A stretch of 64,000 bases of DNA from Frankia sp. QA3 (GTDB lineage Bacteria; Actinomycetota; Actinomycetes; Frankiales; Frankiaceae), in the NCBI RefSeq assembly GCF_000262465.1, contig NZ_CM001489.1, positions 4,098,028 to 4,162,027 on the forward strand, written 5' to 3'. Below the pieces are notes generated by a model, which saw only the letters and a list, made by a program, of their open reading frames with translations, was not told the origin of the DNA and did no database searches. Every line of letters starts with the position of its first letter. Within the stretch, counting starts at the first letter, position 1. The position numbers and the translations under genes were made by a program. This document shows positions 1 to 8,333 of this stretch, piece after piece.

Positions 1-300
1 GGCGAGCGCCAGCGCGGTCGGCCGGGCGGCCCTCAGGCGGCGCAGCGCCGCGTCGAGCTGCCCGGGTTCCCAGCCGTCCCGCTCGGCGCTGCGCAGCGCG
101 AGCGCGACGCCGAACGCCCCGGCGACCCCGAGTGCGGGCGCCCCGCGCACGGCCAGCCGGCGGATCGCGGCGACCAGCTCGTCCGGGTCGTTTACCTCCA
201 GGTGGACCAGCGCCTCGGGCAACGCGGTCTGGTCGAGCAGGCGCAGCGAGGTGCCGGTCCAGACCAGCGGCCGCGGCTCGGGCTCACCGGCATCCACCAT
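1..300 (-). CDS. mtnA: S-methyl-5-thioribose-1-phosphate isomerase, N-terminal part (MtnA)
   Basis: This is the first 100 codons of a minus-strand gene cut by the window edge. It starts at the ATG complementary to 298-300. The translation opens with a V-W-T-G-T-S-L-R-L-L-D-Q stretch and contains an I-R-R-L-A-V-R-G-A-P-A-L-G-V-A-G segment, which matches the conserved N-terminal region (RGAPAIG) of methylthioribose-1-phosphate isomerases. The family converts methylthioribose-1-phosphate to methylthioribulose-1-phosphate in methionine salvage. It is divergent from mtnD-mtnC, two further salvage enzymes, which supports the call. The C-terminal catalytic part lies outside the window. Confidence 0.88.
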   Translation of the reverse strand, partial: MVDAGEPEPRPLVWTGTSLRLLDQTALPEALVHLEVNDPDELVAAIRRLAVRGAPALGVAGAFGVALALRSAERDGWEPGQLDAALRRLRAARPTALALA

Positions 301-421
301 GATCGGACCGTAACCGATACCCGCGCGGCGCGCACGGCGAAACGGCCGGGATGCACCCACCCGGCACCACCGGCACACCGGCCTTGACCCGCATCCCGGC
401 CCGGCGGAACATTGGGAGGCG

Positions 422-1042
422 ATGACGTATCTCACGACGTGGACGGCCGATACCCGGCCGCGCCTTCTCGAGGAAACCACCGATCCGGCGCGGATCGCGG
501 CGGTATTGGCCGGAATTTCCGTGCGTTTCGAGCGGTGGCCGCTCGCGCCCGGGCTGCCGGCCGGCACCGGAGCCGAGGAAATTCTCGCCGCCTACCGCTC
601 GCGCATTGACGCGTTGACCGCCGCGGAGGGATTCGTCCTCGTCGACGTCGCCGCCCTGCATCCGACGGGGGCGGCGAACTGGCGCGAGGTCGCGGCCGCC
701 GCGCGGGAGCGTTTTCTCGCCGAGCACACCCACGACGACGACGAGATTCGGTTCTTCGCGGCCGGCAGCGGTGTGTTCTACCTGCACGTCGACGAGCGGG
801 TGCAGGCGGTGCGCTGCGAGGCCGGCGACCTGATCAGCGTGCCGAAGGGGACGACCCACTGGTTCGACATGGGCGTCGATCCTGATTTCGCCGCGGTCCG
901 GTTCTTCCGCGCCGAGGACGGCTGGGTCGGCGCCTTCACCGGCAGCGACATCGCCACCCGGATTCCGGATTTCGACGCCCTCGCCCGGCGGGCCGCGAGC
1001 GCCGCCCAGCCGAGGGCGGGGAAGGCGGCCGCGGCCTCGTGA
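422..1042 (+). CDS. mtnD: Acireductone dioxygenase (MtnD)
   Basis: This 206-residue cupin oxidises acireductone in the methionine salvage pathway, giving the 2-keto acid precursor of methionine (the Fe form) or an off-pathway product (the Ni form). The metal ligands are visible: H102, H104 and E108 in EHTHDDDE, and H146 in GTTHWF. Length is slightly above the roughly 180 residues usual for the family. A GGGAGG ribosome binding site lies just before the ATG. The stop overlaps the GTG start of mtnC by 4 bp (GTGA), so the two are probably translationally coupled. Confidence 0.95.
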   Translation: MTYLTTWTADTRPRLLEETTDPARIAAVLAGISVRFERWPLAPGLPAGTGAEEILAAYRSRIDALTAAEGFVLVDVAALHPTGAANWREVAAAARERFLAEHTHDDDEIRFFAAGSGVFYLHVDERVQAVRCEAGDLISVPKGTTHWFDMGVDPDFAAVRFFRAEDGWVGAFTGSDIATRIPDFDALARRAASAAQPRAGKAAAAS

Positions 1043-1749
1043 GCGCGCCGCGCCTGACCGCCGAGCTCGCCCTGCTCGACATCGAGGGGACGACCAGCGC
1101 CACCGCCGCGGTGCTGGGCACCCTGTTCCCGTACGCCCGGGCGCGGCTGGGGTCGTGGGTCCGCGAGCACGGCGACGACGCCGAGGTGCGGCGGATCGTC
1201 GGCGAGGTGCGGTCGTTGCTCGGCGACGCCGACGCGCCGGTGGAGCGGGTCGTCGACACGCTCGCGCAGTGGAGCGACGACGACCGCAAGGTGGCGCCGC
1301 TGAAGGCGCTGCAGGGCCTGATCTGGGCGGCGGGTTTCGCCGCCGGGGACCTGACCGGCCAGCTGTTCGGCGACGTCGCCCCCGCCTTGCGGCGCTGGCG
1401 CGCGGCGGGGGTCCGGCTGGCGGTGTTCTCGTCGGGCTCGGCCCGGGCCCAGCGGGCCTGGTTCGCCGCGGCCCCCGAGGGTGATCTGACCAGCCTGTTC
1501 GACGGTTACTTCGACATCGACAGCGCCGGCCCCAAACGCGACCCGGCCGCCTACCGCCGGATCGCCACCGAGCTCGCCGTCCCCCCGCGACGGGGGGTGT
1601 TCCTGTCCGACGTGTCCGCCGAACTCGACGCCGCGGCGGCCGCCGGGTTCTCGACCGTCGCCGTCCTGCGGCCCGGCGAGCCGCACGGCAGCGCCGGCGG
1701 CCATCGGTGCGTCGCGTCGTTCGCCGAGATGGTGATCGACGCTGCCTGA
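1039..1749 (+). CDS. mtnC: Enolase-phosphatase E1 (MtnC)
   Basis: A 236-residue HAD-superfamily enzyme that enolises and dephosphorylates 2,3-diketo-5-methylthiopentyl-1-phosphate to acireductone, the substrate of MtnD. HAD motif I appears as DIEGTTS near residue 14, motif II as SSGSARAQ, and the motif III lysine region as GPKRDP, followed by a LSDVSAELDAA motif IV region. The GTG start overlaps the mtnD stop. An MtnB dehydratase is not seen in the visible part of this locus and may lie elsewhere. Confidence 0.94.
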   Translation: MSAPRLTAELALLDIEGTTSATAAVLGTLFPYARARLGSWVREHGDDAEVRRIVGEVRSLLGDADAPVERVVDTLAQWSDDDRKVAPLKALQGLIWAAGFAAGDLTGQLFGDVAPALRRWRAAGVRLAVFSSGSARAQRAWFAAAPEGDLTSLFDGYFDIDSAGPKRDPAAYRRIATELAVPPRRGVFLSDVSAELDAAAAAGFSTVAVLRPGEPHGSAGGHRCVASFAEMVIDAA

Positions 1750-1783
1750 GCGGGCCCCGCGACCGGTTCGGCCGCGACCCGCC

Positions 1784-1843
1784 CAGCCGCGGCCCACCCA
1801 GCCGCGGCCCAACCAGCCAAGACCCAACCAGCCGCGACCCGCT
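1784..1843. repeat. Four 15-bp imperfect tandem repeats after mtnC
   Basis: Units of the type CAGCCGCGGCCCAMC begin at 1784, 1799, 1814 and 1829, between the convergent mtnC and Nudix genes. Units 1 and 2 differ by one base, and units 3 and 4 are more diverged. No coding role is apparent. Confidence 0.75.
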
Positions 1844-1870
1844 CGGGCCGCGGCTCAGCCCACGGTTCGC

Positions 1871-2647
1871 TCAGCCACGGCTTTCGCGGGCATTGGCGGA
1901 CAGCGCGCCGAGATCGGGCGGCCAGTCGGCGAGGTCGGGTCCGGGCGCCGGGCCGGGAGGGCGGCGGATCGCGCCCCGCCCGGTTGCCCTGCGGGCCGTG
2001 GGCTGGACGGGAATCTGGTCGCCGTACTCCAGGTAGCCGGCCCGGCGCGGGGTTCGCCGCAGGCGGGCGGCCGCGGCGACGCGGCGGGCGTGCAACGGCG
2101 GGAGCAGCCGGTCGACCTCGTCCACCGGGACGAAGGCGAAGTTGACGAGCTCGTCCATGTCGAGCCGGATGCGCTCGCGCCAAGAGGCGGGCAGCAGGCC
2201 GCCGTCGAAGACGAACAGCAGCATCTCCCCCTCCAGCCAGCCGTCCTTGGGGCGCGGGGCCCAGTCGACCGCGAGGAGCTCGCCGATCGGCGGGGTGATG
2301 CCGAGTTCCTCCTCCACCTCGCGCACGCACGCGGAGTACGGAGATTCACCGGGCTCGACAAAACCTCCCGGAATGTCCCACCCGGGCTTGTAGGACGGTT
2401 CGACGAGCATGACCCGGTCGTCGTCGTCGAAGAAGAGGGCGCCGGCGGCTACATAGGGCTGCGCCATCGGCGGGATCTGACCACCGGAGGCCGATCGGGT
2501 CACGGTGGGCACTCCACCGTCCACCGGATAGTCCGCCGGCCCCCCCGGCGAACGCTGTTCGCGTCCGGCGAAATGCGCTCCGTTATGGGATCCGCTTCCG
2601 TCCGTCATCCTGGAACTCTCACGATCTTCATTCATGTCCGTCCTCAT
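1871..2647 (-). CDS. Nudix hydrolase
   Basis: A protein of up to 258 residues with a canonical Nudix box reading GFVEPGESPYSACVREVEEE followed by LGI, matching GX5EX7REUXEEXGU. The family hydrolyses nucleoside diphosphates linked to another moiety; the substrate cannot be told here. The Nudix fold begins near residue 62 (MAQPYVAAGALFF). The first 60 residues are polar and low in order. Start choice is uncertain: the ATG at 2635 has a GAGGACGGAC upstream and may be better than that at 2647. The C-terminal 60 residues are Pro/Arg-rich and not part of the domain. It stands alone between mtnC and a long non-coding stretch. Confidence 0.85.
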   Translation of the reverse strand: MRTDMNEDRESSRMTDGSGSHNGAHFAGREQRSPGGPADYPVDGGVPTVTRSASGGQIPPMAQPYVAAGALFFDDDDRVMLVEPSYKPGWDIPGGFVEPGESPYSACVREVEEELGITPPIGELLAVDWAPRPKDGWLEGEMLLFVFDGGLLPASWRERIRLDMDELVNFAFVPVDEVDRLLPPLHARRVAAAARLRRTPRRAGYLEYGDQIPVQPTARRATGRGAIRRPPGPAPGPDLADWPPDLGALSANARESRG

Positions 2648-3609
2648 CTGGCACAGGACTGACGATCAGGCCGGCAGCCACGAAGCGGACCGCCTGCGCA
2701 GCCGCATCACCGATACCCGACCACGAAATGGCCGTCCTCGCCAGTGATTCCCGGCGACCTCGTGGAAGACCACGCGCCGCAAGGATGAACTTCCAGGCGA
2801 GCATAATCGACGAGACCGCGCGTTCATTTCGTTGACATCTGCGGCGTCGGCGAGCATCCGGGACGAGCTGGTGCGCCGACTAAGGCGGGCACTGTCGACG
2901 ATGCGGAAAGAGCTCGCCTTCCGACCGGACCGCGGTGAACGGTGGACTCGGCCGGAGGCCCTCCCGTGCCGCCCCGAAATGAAAATCATCGAACCTCATA
3001 AGCGGACTTTATTGCTCGATCGTGACGCAGATGCGGTTTTTTACCGAGCTTCGATCCGTGGATGCGGATGTACATCCGAAGCTGGGCCGCGGCGGCGCCC
3101 AGGCCCCTCCCGCCCGTCCGCCGACCTCACCCCGGCCGCCGGCCGACGCGACAGTGACCGCACGACCACCACGGAGACCCGCGCCGCGACCACCCGCGGG
3201 TGCCGGCCGGCCCCACCCCCGCGCCGCCAGCCGCCGGGCGATGTGATTCCCGTCATCTCCACCGATCCGCCCCAATTCAAGCATATTTCGAGCGGTTTGG
3301 TGAAGTTACTCGGGCACGAAATCATCGTGCCGGCTACCGCACAGGACCCGTCCGCCCGAGCGACCACGGAGCCGGAAAGGACTCCGGAAAACCACCGTGA
3401 CGATTCATCCGCGCACCATTGGTGACCGCCTCATGCGAACAGTGGACCAACGGCTTCGCGTAGCCCCACGGGAGCGCGAATGGCGGCGGGCCGGCGGCAC
3501 CCCAGCGGGGCGCGACCATCGTTCGGGCAGGTGGCGGGCGCGTCGGGTCCGCACGCCGGCCACGACGCCCCGGCCCGCCACGGCCGTCACGGTTCTCTTG
3601 CCAACACCA
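2648..3609. other. Long intergenic stretch without a convincing gene
   Basis: About 1 kb with lower GC than its neighbours in parts. The open frames on both strands have unnatural composition and no recognisable motif. The only structure seen is a small perfect hairpin at 3313-3331 (GGCACGA, 5-nt loop, TCGTGCC) without a T tract. It may hold decayed sequence or long untranslated leaders. Confidence 0.5.
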
Positions 3610-3643
3610 TTAGGTTGCCCTAACTTAGCTTAGGCTAACCACA
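3610..3643 (+). promoter_or_regulatory. Two overlapping DtxR/IdeR-type iron boxes
   Basis: TTAGGTTGCCCTAACTTAG (3610-3628) and TTAGCTTAGGCTAACCACA (3625-3643) match the 19-bp consensus TTAGGTTAGGCTAACCTAA at about 15 and 16 positions. They lie 60-90 bp before the efeU start. Iron-loaded DtxR/IdeR is known to bind such pairs and repress iron-uptake genes, so the efeUOB locus is probably repressed when iron is sufficient. Confidence 0.85.
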
Positions 3644-3702
3644 GGTGACGGATCGCACATGCGCATGCCGGAAACCGCGGCGAGGAGAGACGGAGGCAGG
3701 GT

Positions 3703-4593
3703 TTGCTTCCCACGTTTGTGATCGGCCTTCGGGAGGGCCTTGAGGCGTCCCTGATCGTCGGCATCGTCGCGGCCTTCCTCCGGCAGCGGGACCGCCGGGA
3801 CGCCCTGCGCCAGGTGTGGCTCGGCGTCTCGCTCGCGCTGCTGCTCTGCCTCGGCATCGGCATCGCGCTGCACCTCGTGGACCGGGAGCTGCCCCAGCGG
3901 GAGCAGGAGGGGCTCGAGACGGTCATCGGACTCATCGCGGTGGCCATGGTGACATACATGGTGGTCTGGATGCGCCGCCACTCCCGGGACCTGCGGGGAT
4001 CGTTGGAGTCGGCCACGGCGTCGGCGCTGGAGACCGGCTCGACCCGGGCGCTGGTGCTCATGGCCTTTCTGGCCGTGCTGCGCGAGGGGTTCGAGACGGC
4101 CGTGTTCCTCATCGCCGCGTTCAACGCGAGCACCTCGCCGGGGTCGGCCGGCGGTGGCGCGCTGCTCGGTGTGCTGGTGGCCGCGGCGGTCGGCTTCGGC
4201 ATCTACCGCGGCGGCGTGCACATCAACCTGTCGCGCTTCTTCCGCGTCACGGGCTTCGTCCTCGTCCTGATCGCGGCCGGCCTGCTGGCGACCGCGGCGC
4301 ACACGGCCCACGAGGCGGGCTGGCTCAACTCCGGCCAGCAGCGGACGTTCGACCTGTCGTGGCTGGTCCGCCCGGGTACACCGCTGGCGAGCGTGCTGAC
4401 CGGGGTGCTGGGGTTGCAGCCTCGGCCCGTGGTCGCCGAGGTCGTGGCCTGGCTGGTGTACCTGGTACCGCTGGCCGCCTACGTCGCCTGGCCGGCCCGC
4501 CGTCGCCCGCCGGCCGGGCCCCGGCCCACGACCACCGCGGAGCGCAGCACCGAGGGAGTACCGGCCACCGACCCGGCACCCGCGGCCCAGTGA
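3703..4593 (+). CDS. efeU: Ferrous/ferric iron permease EfeU (FTR1 family)
   Basis: A 296-residue polytopic membrane protein. The two iron-binding REGxE motifs of the FTR1/OFeT family are present: REGLEASL at residues 9-16 and REGFETAVFL near residue 128. About seven hydrophobic segments are visible, and the last ~30 residues are a Pro-rich cytoplasmic tail. Translation starts at a TTG with GGAGG six bases upstream. It is the first gene of efeU-efeO-efeB, directly behind two iron boxes, so it should be the membrane channel of an iron-regulated uptake system. Confidence 0.95.
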   Translation: MLPTFVIGLREGLEASLIVGIVAAFLRQRDRRDALRQVWLGVSLALLLCLGIGIALHLVDRELPQREQEGLETVIGLIAVAMVTYMVVWMRRHSRDLRGSLESATASALETGSTRALVLMAFLAVLREGFETAVFLIAAFNASTSPGSAGGGALLGVLVAAAVGFGIYRGGVHINLSRFFRVTGFVLVLIAAGLLATAAHTAHEAGWLNSGQQRTFDLSWLVRPGTPLASVLTGVLGLQPRPVVAEVVAWLVYLVPLAAYVAWPARRRPPAGPRPTTTAERSTEGVPATDPAPAAQ

Positions 4594-4705
4594 CCGCCCC
4601 CAGGCCGCCAGCCCGGCCCCTGCCGCCGCGAGGGACCAGCCGCCGCGAGGGGCCAGTCACCGTAAGTATCCATTTCACTGATTCAGAAACAGAGTGGGGG
4701 CACAC

Positions 4706-5863
4706 GTGCGCCGCGCACCTGTCGCGTATAGCGCCATCGCCGTTGTGATCGCGACGGGCGCCGTCGCCTGCGGGGGAAGTGACTCGGGCGGCTCCGGCGG
4801 GTCGGGCGCCGCCGGGGAGAAGCGAACGGTCACCGTCACGATCACCCCGAAGGGGTGTTCGCCGGACGTGTCGACGATCCCGTCGGGCCCGACCACGTTC
4901 AAGGTGGTCAACAAGGACGCGGGCGCCGTCACCGAGGCCGAGCTGATCGACGGCGACACCATCCTCGGCGAGAAGGAGAACCTCACCCCCGGCCTGTCCG
5001 GGACGTTCTCGCTGAATGTGAAGGCCGGCAAGTACCAGCTGTACTGCCCCGGCGCGGACACGGAGAAGGTCGACTTCACCGTCACCCAGGCCGCCGGCGC
5101 GACCGCCGCCGCGACCCGCAGCGCCGAGGTGACCGCGGCGCTCAACACCGCGACCACCGGCTACGCCGCCTATGTCCGCCAGCAGGTCACGGACCTGGTC
5201 ACCACGACCGGGGCGTTCGTGACCGCGGTCAAGGCCGGCGACCTCGACCAGGCGGCCAAGCTCTACGCCGCGCCGCGCCTGGCCTACGAGCGCATCGAGC
5301 CCGTCGCCGAGTCGTTCGGGGACCTCGACCCCGCGATCGACTCGCGCATCGACGACGCGCCCGACGAGGCAAGCTGGACCGGCTTCCACCGGCTGGAGAA
5401 GGCCATCTTCGCCGACCGCTCGCTGGCGGGCACCGGCCCGCTCGCCGACAAGCTCAACACCGACGTCGGCAGGCTCAACACGCTCGTGGCGAAGGCGACC
5501 TTCCAGCCGGCGCAGATCGCCAACGGCGCCACCGAGCTGCTCGACGAGGTCGGCAAGACGAAGATCACCGGCGAGGAGGAGCGGTACAGCAAGCTCGACC
5601 TCGTCGACATCCAGGGCAACGTCGAGGGCGCGGACAAGGCGTTCACGCTGCTGGAGCCGGCGCTGAAGTCGCTCGACCCGAAGCTCGCCACCACCGTGCG
5701 CACCCGCTTCACCGCGATGTACAAGGCGCTGGACCCGTACAAGGAGGGCACCGGTTACGTCACCTACGACAAGGTGACGCAGGACCAGCGCCGCGGCCTG
5801 TCCCAGACGGTCGACGCGCTGGCCGAGCCGCTGTCCCAGGTCGCGGGCATCGTCGTCAGCTAG
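4706..5863 (+). CDS. efeO: EfeO iron-uptake lipoprotein (cupredoxin + M75 imelysin domain)
   Basis: A periplasm-side lipoprotein of about 385 residues. The signal peptide ends at a lipobox-like A-V-A-C followed by a Gly/Ser linker. A cupredoxin-like domain (residues ~35-130) comes next, then a peptidase-M75/imelysin domain with the HxxE metal motif in GFHRLEKAIF. EfeO is thought to oxidise or hand iron to EfeU together with EfeB. A GTG at 4694 is also in frame, but the GTG at 4706 has a G-rich ribosome site at proper distance and gives a more normal signal peptide. Confidence 0.93.
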   Translation: MRRAPVAYSAIAVVIATGAVACGGSDSGGSGGSGAAGEKRTVTVTITPKGCSPDVSTIPSGPTTFKVVNKDAGAVTEAELIDGDTILGEKENLTPGLSGTFSLNVKAGKYQLYCPGADTEKVDFTVTQAAGATAAATRSAEVTAALNTATTGYAAYVRQQVTDLVTTTGAFVTAVKAGDLDQAAKLYAAPRLAYERIEPVAESFGDLDPAIDSRIDDAPDEASWTGFHRLEKAIFADRSLAGTGPLADKLNTDVGRLNTLVAKATFQPAQIANGATELLDEVGKTKITGEEERYSKLDLVDIQGNVEGADKAFTLLEPALKSLDPKLATTVRTRFTAMYKALDPYKEGTGYVTYDKVTQDQRRGLSQTVDALAEPLSQVAGIVVS

Positions 5864-6015
5864 TTCGGCTCCGGCGGGAGCCGGGCCGCGGTACAGGGCG
5901 GTGCGCGGTCGGCCGCACATCGCGAAGGACCAGGTCAGAGGGCCGGGGGTCGGGCGGTCGCCCGGACCCCGGCCCATGGGAGAACCCTCTGACCCACGGG
6001 AGAAGGGGCATCTTC

Positions 6016-7272
6016 ATGGCCGACCGGATCGCGTTGTCGCGCCGGCGGGCGCTGTTCGGCGCCGCTGGCCTCGCCGGGGCGGGCGTGGTCGCGGCCACCG
6101 CCGCGGGCTGCTCGGACGACTCGTCGACCTCGACCGCCGCGGCGCCGCGGGGCGTCGTGCCGTTCCACGGCGCACAGCAGGCCGGGATCATCACCGACGC
6201 CCAGGACCGGCTCGCGTTCGCCGCCTTCGACGTCTCCGCCGGGGTGAGCCGGGATCAGCTACGCGAGCTGCTCGCCGGGTGGACCGCCGCCGCCGCCCGG
6301 ATGGCCGCCGGGCAGGCCGTCGCCGACGACGAAGCCGCGCCGCACTCGCCGCCGCGGGACACCGGCGAGGCGATCGGGCTGACCGCCGGCAACCTGACCA
6401 TCACCTTCGGGGTCGGGCCGAGCCTGTTCGACGGACGCTTCGGGCTGGCCGGGCGCAAGCCCGCGGCGCTCGCCGACATCCCGCCGCTGCCCGGCGACAA
6501 CCTCGACCCGCTGCGCAGCCGCGGCGACCTGTGCGTCCAGGCGTGCGCCGACGACCCGCAGGTCGCCTTCCACGCGGTGCGCAACCTGCGCCGGCTCGCC
6601 CAGGGCACCGCCGTGCTGCGCTGGTTCCAGCTCGGCTTCGGCCGGACCAGCACGACCAGCGACAGCCAGGACACACCACGGAACCTGATGGGCTTCAAGG
6701 ACGGCACGAACAACATCAAGCGTGAGGACACCGCGTCGCTGGACAGGCACGTCTGGGTCGGCGCGGACGGCGACCAGGCGTGGATGCGCGGCGGCACCTA
6801 CGTCGTCACCCGCCGCATCCGCATGCTGCTGGAATCCTGGGACCGCGACTTCCTGCTGGACCAGGAGCAGGTCATCGGGCGGACGAAGACGAGCGGCGCG
6901 CCGCTGGGCGCGGCCAAGGAGTTCGACCCGGTCCCGCTGAGCGCCAAGGGGGCCGACGGCGAACCGGTCGTCGCCGCGGACGCCCACATCCGGCTCGCCG
7001 CCGCGTCGAGCAACGGCGGCGCGACGATCCTGCGCCGCGGCTACTCCTACACCGACGGCGTCAACCAGGAGACCGGGCAGCTCGACGCGGGCCTGTTCTT
7101 CATCGCCTTCCAGCGCGACCCCCGCACCGGGTTCCTCCCGATCCAGCGCCGGCTCGCCGCGTCGGACGCGCTCAACGAGTACATCGTCCACACCAGCAGC
7201 GCCGTGTTCGCGATCCCGCCCGGCGTCCGCGACCCCAAGGACTTCTGGGCCAGCACCCTGTTCACCACCTGA
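6016..7272 (+). CDS. efeB: EfeB deferrochelatase / DyP-type haem peroxidase
   Basis: A 418-residue Dyp-type peroxidase exported by the Tat route: the N-terminus has SRRRALFG followed by a hydrophobic stretch and AAGCS, which could also be lipidated. The distal haem motif GFKDGT (GxxDG) is present near residue 230, with downstream RRGYSYTDG and FIAFQRDP segments typical of EfeB. The family oxidises ferrous iron or removes iron from haem for EfeU. The start is the ATG at 6016 behind GAGAAGGGG. It follows efeO by 150 bp, in the usual UOB order. Confidence 0.95.
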   Translation: MADRIALSRRRALFGAAGLAGAGVVAATAAGCSDDSSTSTAAAPRGVVPFHGAQQAGIITDAQDRLAFAAFDVSAGVSRDQLRELLAGWTAAAARMAAGQAVADDEAAPHSPPRDTGEAIGLTAGNLTITFGVGPSLFDGRFGLAGRKPAALADIPPLPGDNLDPLRSRGDLCVQACADDPQVAFHAVRNLRRLAQGTAVLRWFQLGFGRTSTTSDSQDTPRNLMGFKDGTNNIKREDTASLDRHVWVGADGDQAWMRGGTYVVTRRIRMLLESWDRDFLLDQEQVIGRTKTSGAPLGAAKEFDPVPLSAKGADGEPVVAADAHIRLAAASSNGGATILRRGYSYTDGVNQETGQLDAGLFFIAFQRDPRTGFLPIQRRLAASDALNEYIVHTSSAVFAIPPGVRDPKDFWASTLFTT

Positions 7273-7512
7273 CGCCCACCGTCGCCGCCTGTCACGCCAG
7301 TACCCGTCGCGAAGGTCGGGCCCGCTGCGCGGGTGCCGTAAGGGAACTCGCCTCGCCTGGATGCCGACTACAAGCCCGGTTCATAGGGAAGCAATAGCAT
7401 TTGTCGCCGGGGACAAGTCAGGCATTTGGCACGCCTGGTACCGCTTCGCAATTCCGCTCGCGGACGAATAATTCGGTGAGCATCTGACGATGTTGAAGGA
7501 GCAGGAGGGATC

Positions 7513-7845
7513 ATGACCACCCCGTCGAACTGGCGTGGCGTCAAAGCTCGCGCCCGAGCAACCGATCCCGAGTGGGACAGCGATGGCCGCTCGGCACGTC
7601 GCGCGGCCGTGCGTGGGCGGAGGCTCGCATCCGTCAGTGGCGCGCAACTCGCCGAAATCCGCGGGCAGCTCGGCATCACCCAGGCGCAACTCGCCGAGGC
7701 CACCGGACCGACCCAGGCCGGAATCAGCCAGCTCGAGAACGGCACCGCCACCGGACTGGAGGTGCTGCGCGCGTACATCACCGGTCTCGGTGGGCACCTC
7801 GACCTCGTCGCCCGCGTCGGCAACATCCAGCTCAATATCGCCTGA
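7513..7845 (+). CDS. XRE-family helix-turn-helix protein
   Basis: A 110-residue protein whose C-terminal half is a Cro/C1-type HTH: LAEIRGQLGITQAQLAEATG, then a Q-A-G-I-S-Q-L-E-N-G recognition helix. The arrangement resembles HigA-type antitoxins, but no toxin gene is adjacent. A good ribosome site (GGAGGGATC) precedes the ATG. The TGA overlaps the ATG of the HIT gene by one base, so they are probably co-translated. Confidence 0.8.
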   Translation: MTTPSNWRGVKARARATDPEWDSDGRSARRAAVRGRRLASVSGAQLAEIRGQLGITQAQLAEATGPTQAGISQLENGTATGLEVLRAYITGLGGHLDLVARVGNIQLNIA

Positions 7846-8318
7846 TGGCTATCTGGGCCAGCGAAGGGCGGGACTGTTTTTCGTGTGCGGGTAACGCGGC
7901 GCTGGCCGGGTTGCCGCCGCGGGAGCGGGTGCTGATCGGGGCGGGGTGGCGGGCCGCGCACGCGATCCGCACGGCCCTGCCGGGGTGGCTGGTCCTGGTG
8001 AGCCGCCGGCACGTCACCTCCCCCGCGGAGCTCACCGAGGCCGAGGCCGCCGAGCTCGGCGTGCTGAGCTGGCGGCTGAGCCGAGCCCTCGTCGAGGTGA
8101 CCGGCTGCGCGAAGACCTACGTGGCGGCGTTCTCGGAGGCCGCCGGGTTCGAGCATCTGCACGTCCACGTCGTGCCGCGGGCCGCGGATCTGCCCGCCGC
8201 GGCCCAGGGCCCGGACGTCTTCACGTTCCTGCGCCGCCCGGAGGCCGACTGGGTGCCGCCGGCGGCGATGGACGACCTCGCGACCAGGCTCGCCGCGGCC
8301 CTCGGCGCCGCGCCCTGA
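7845..8318 (+). CDS. HIT-family nucleotide-binding protein
   Basis: A 157-residue histidine-triad protein. The active-site motif is seen in FEHLHVHVVPR (H-x-H-x-H). An N-terminal CFSC pair could be part of a zinc site as in other HIT proteins. The family hydrolyses or transfers nucleotidyl groups from nucleoside phosphoramidates or dinucleoside polyphosphates. The start ATG shares its A with the stop of the XRE gene, indicating coupling to a DNA-binding partner. Confidence 0.85.
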   Translation: MAIWASEGRDCFSCAGNAALAGLPPRERVLIGAGWRAAHAIRTALPGWLVLVSRRHVTSPAELTEAEAAELGVLSWRLSRALVEVTGCAKTYVAAFSEAAGFEHLHVHVVPRAADLPAAAQGPDVFTFLRRPEADWVPPAAMDDLATRLAAALGAAP

Positions 8319-8333
8319 CGTCCGCAGACCGGT

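Noticed and set aside
2666-2989. Minus-strand 107-codon frame in the long intergenic stretch
   Set aside because: It is Arg/Ser-rich, with no domain and no ribosome site, and codon positions show no coding bias by eye.
4325-5977. Minus-strand 550-codon frame opposite efeO
   Set aside because: Composition (Arg/Leu/Gly runs) is that of an antisense shadow; efeO on the plus strand has clear domains.
4855-6015. A long frame joining the efeO region to efeB as one protein
   Set aside because: The part before 6016 is an Arg/Gly-rich shadow of efeO in another frame. The Tat signal and ribosome site mark ATG 6016 as the real start.
7273-7512. Possible toxin gene partner upstream of the XRE gene
   Set aside because: No frame with start, ribosome site and natural composition is present in these 240 bp.
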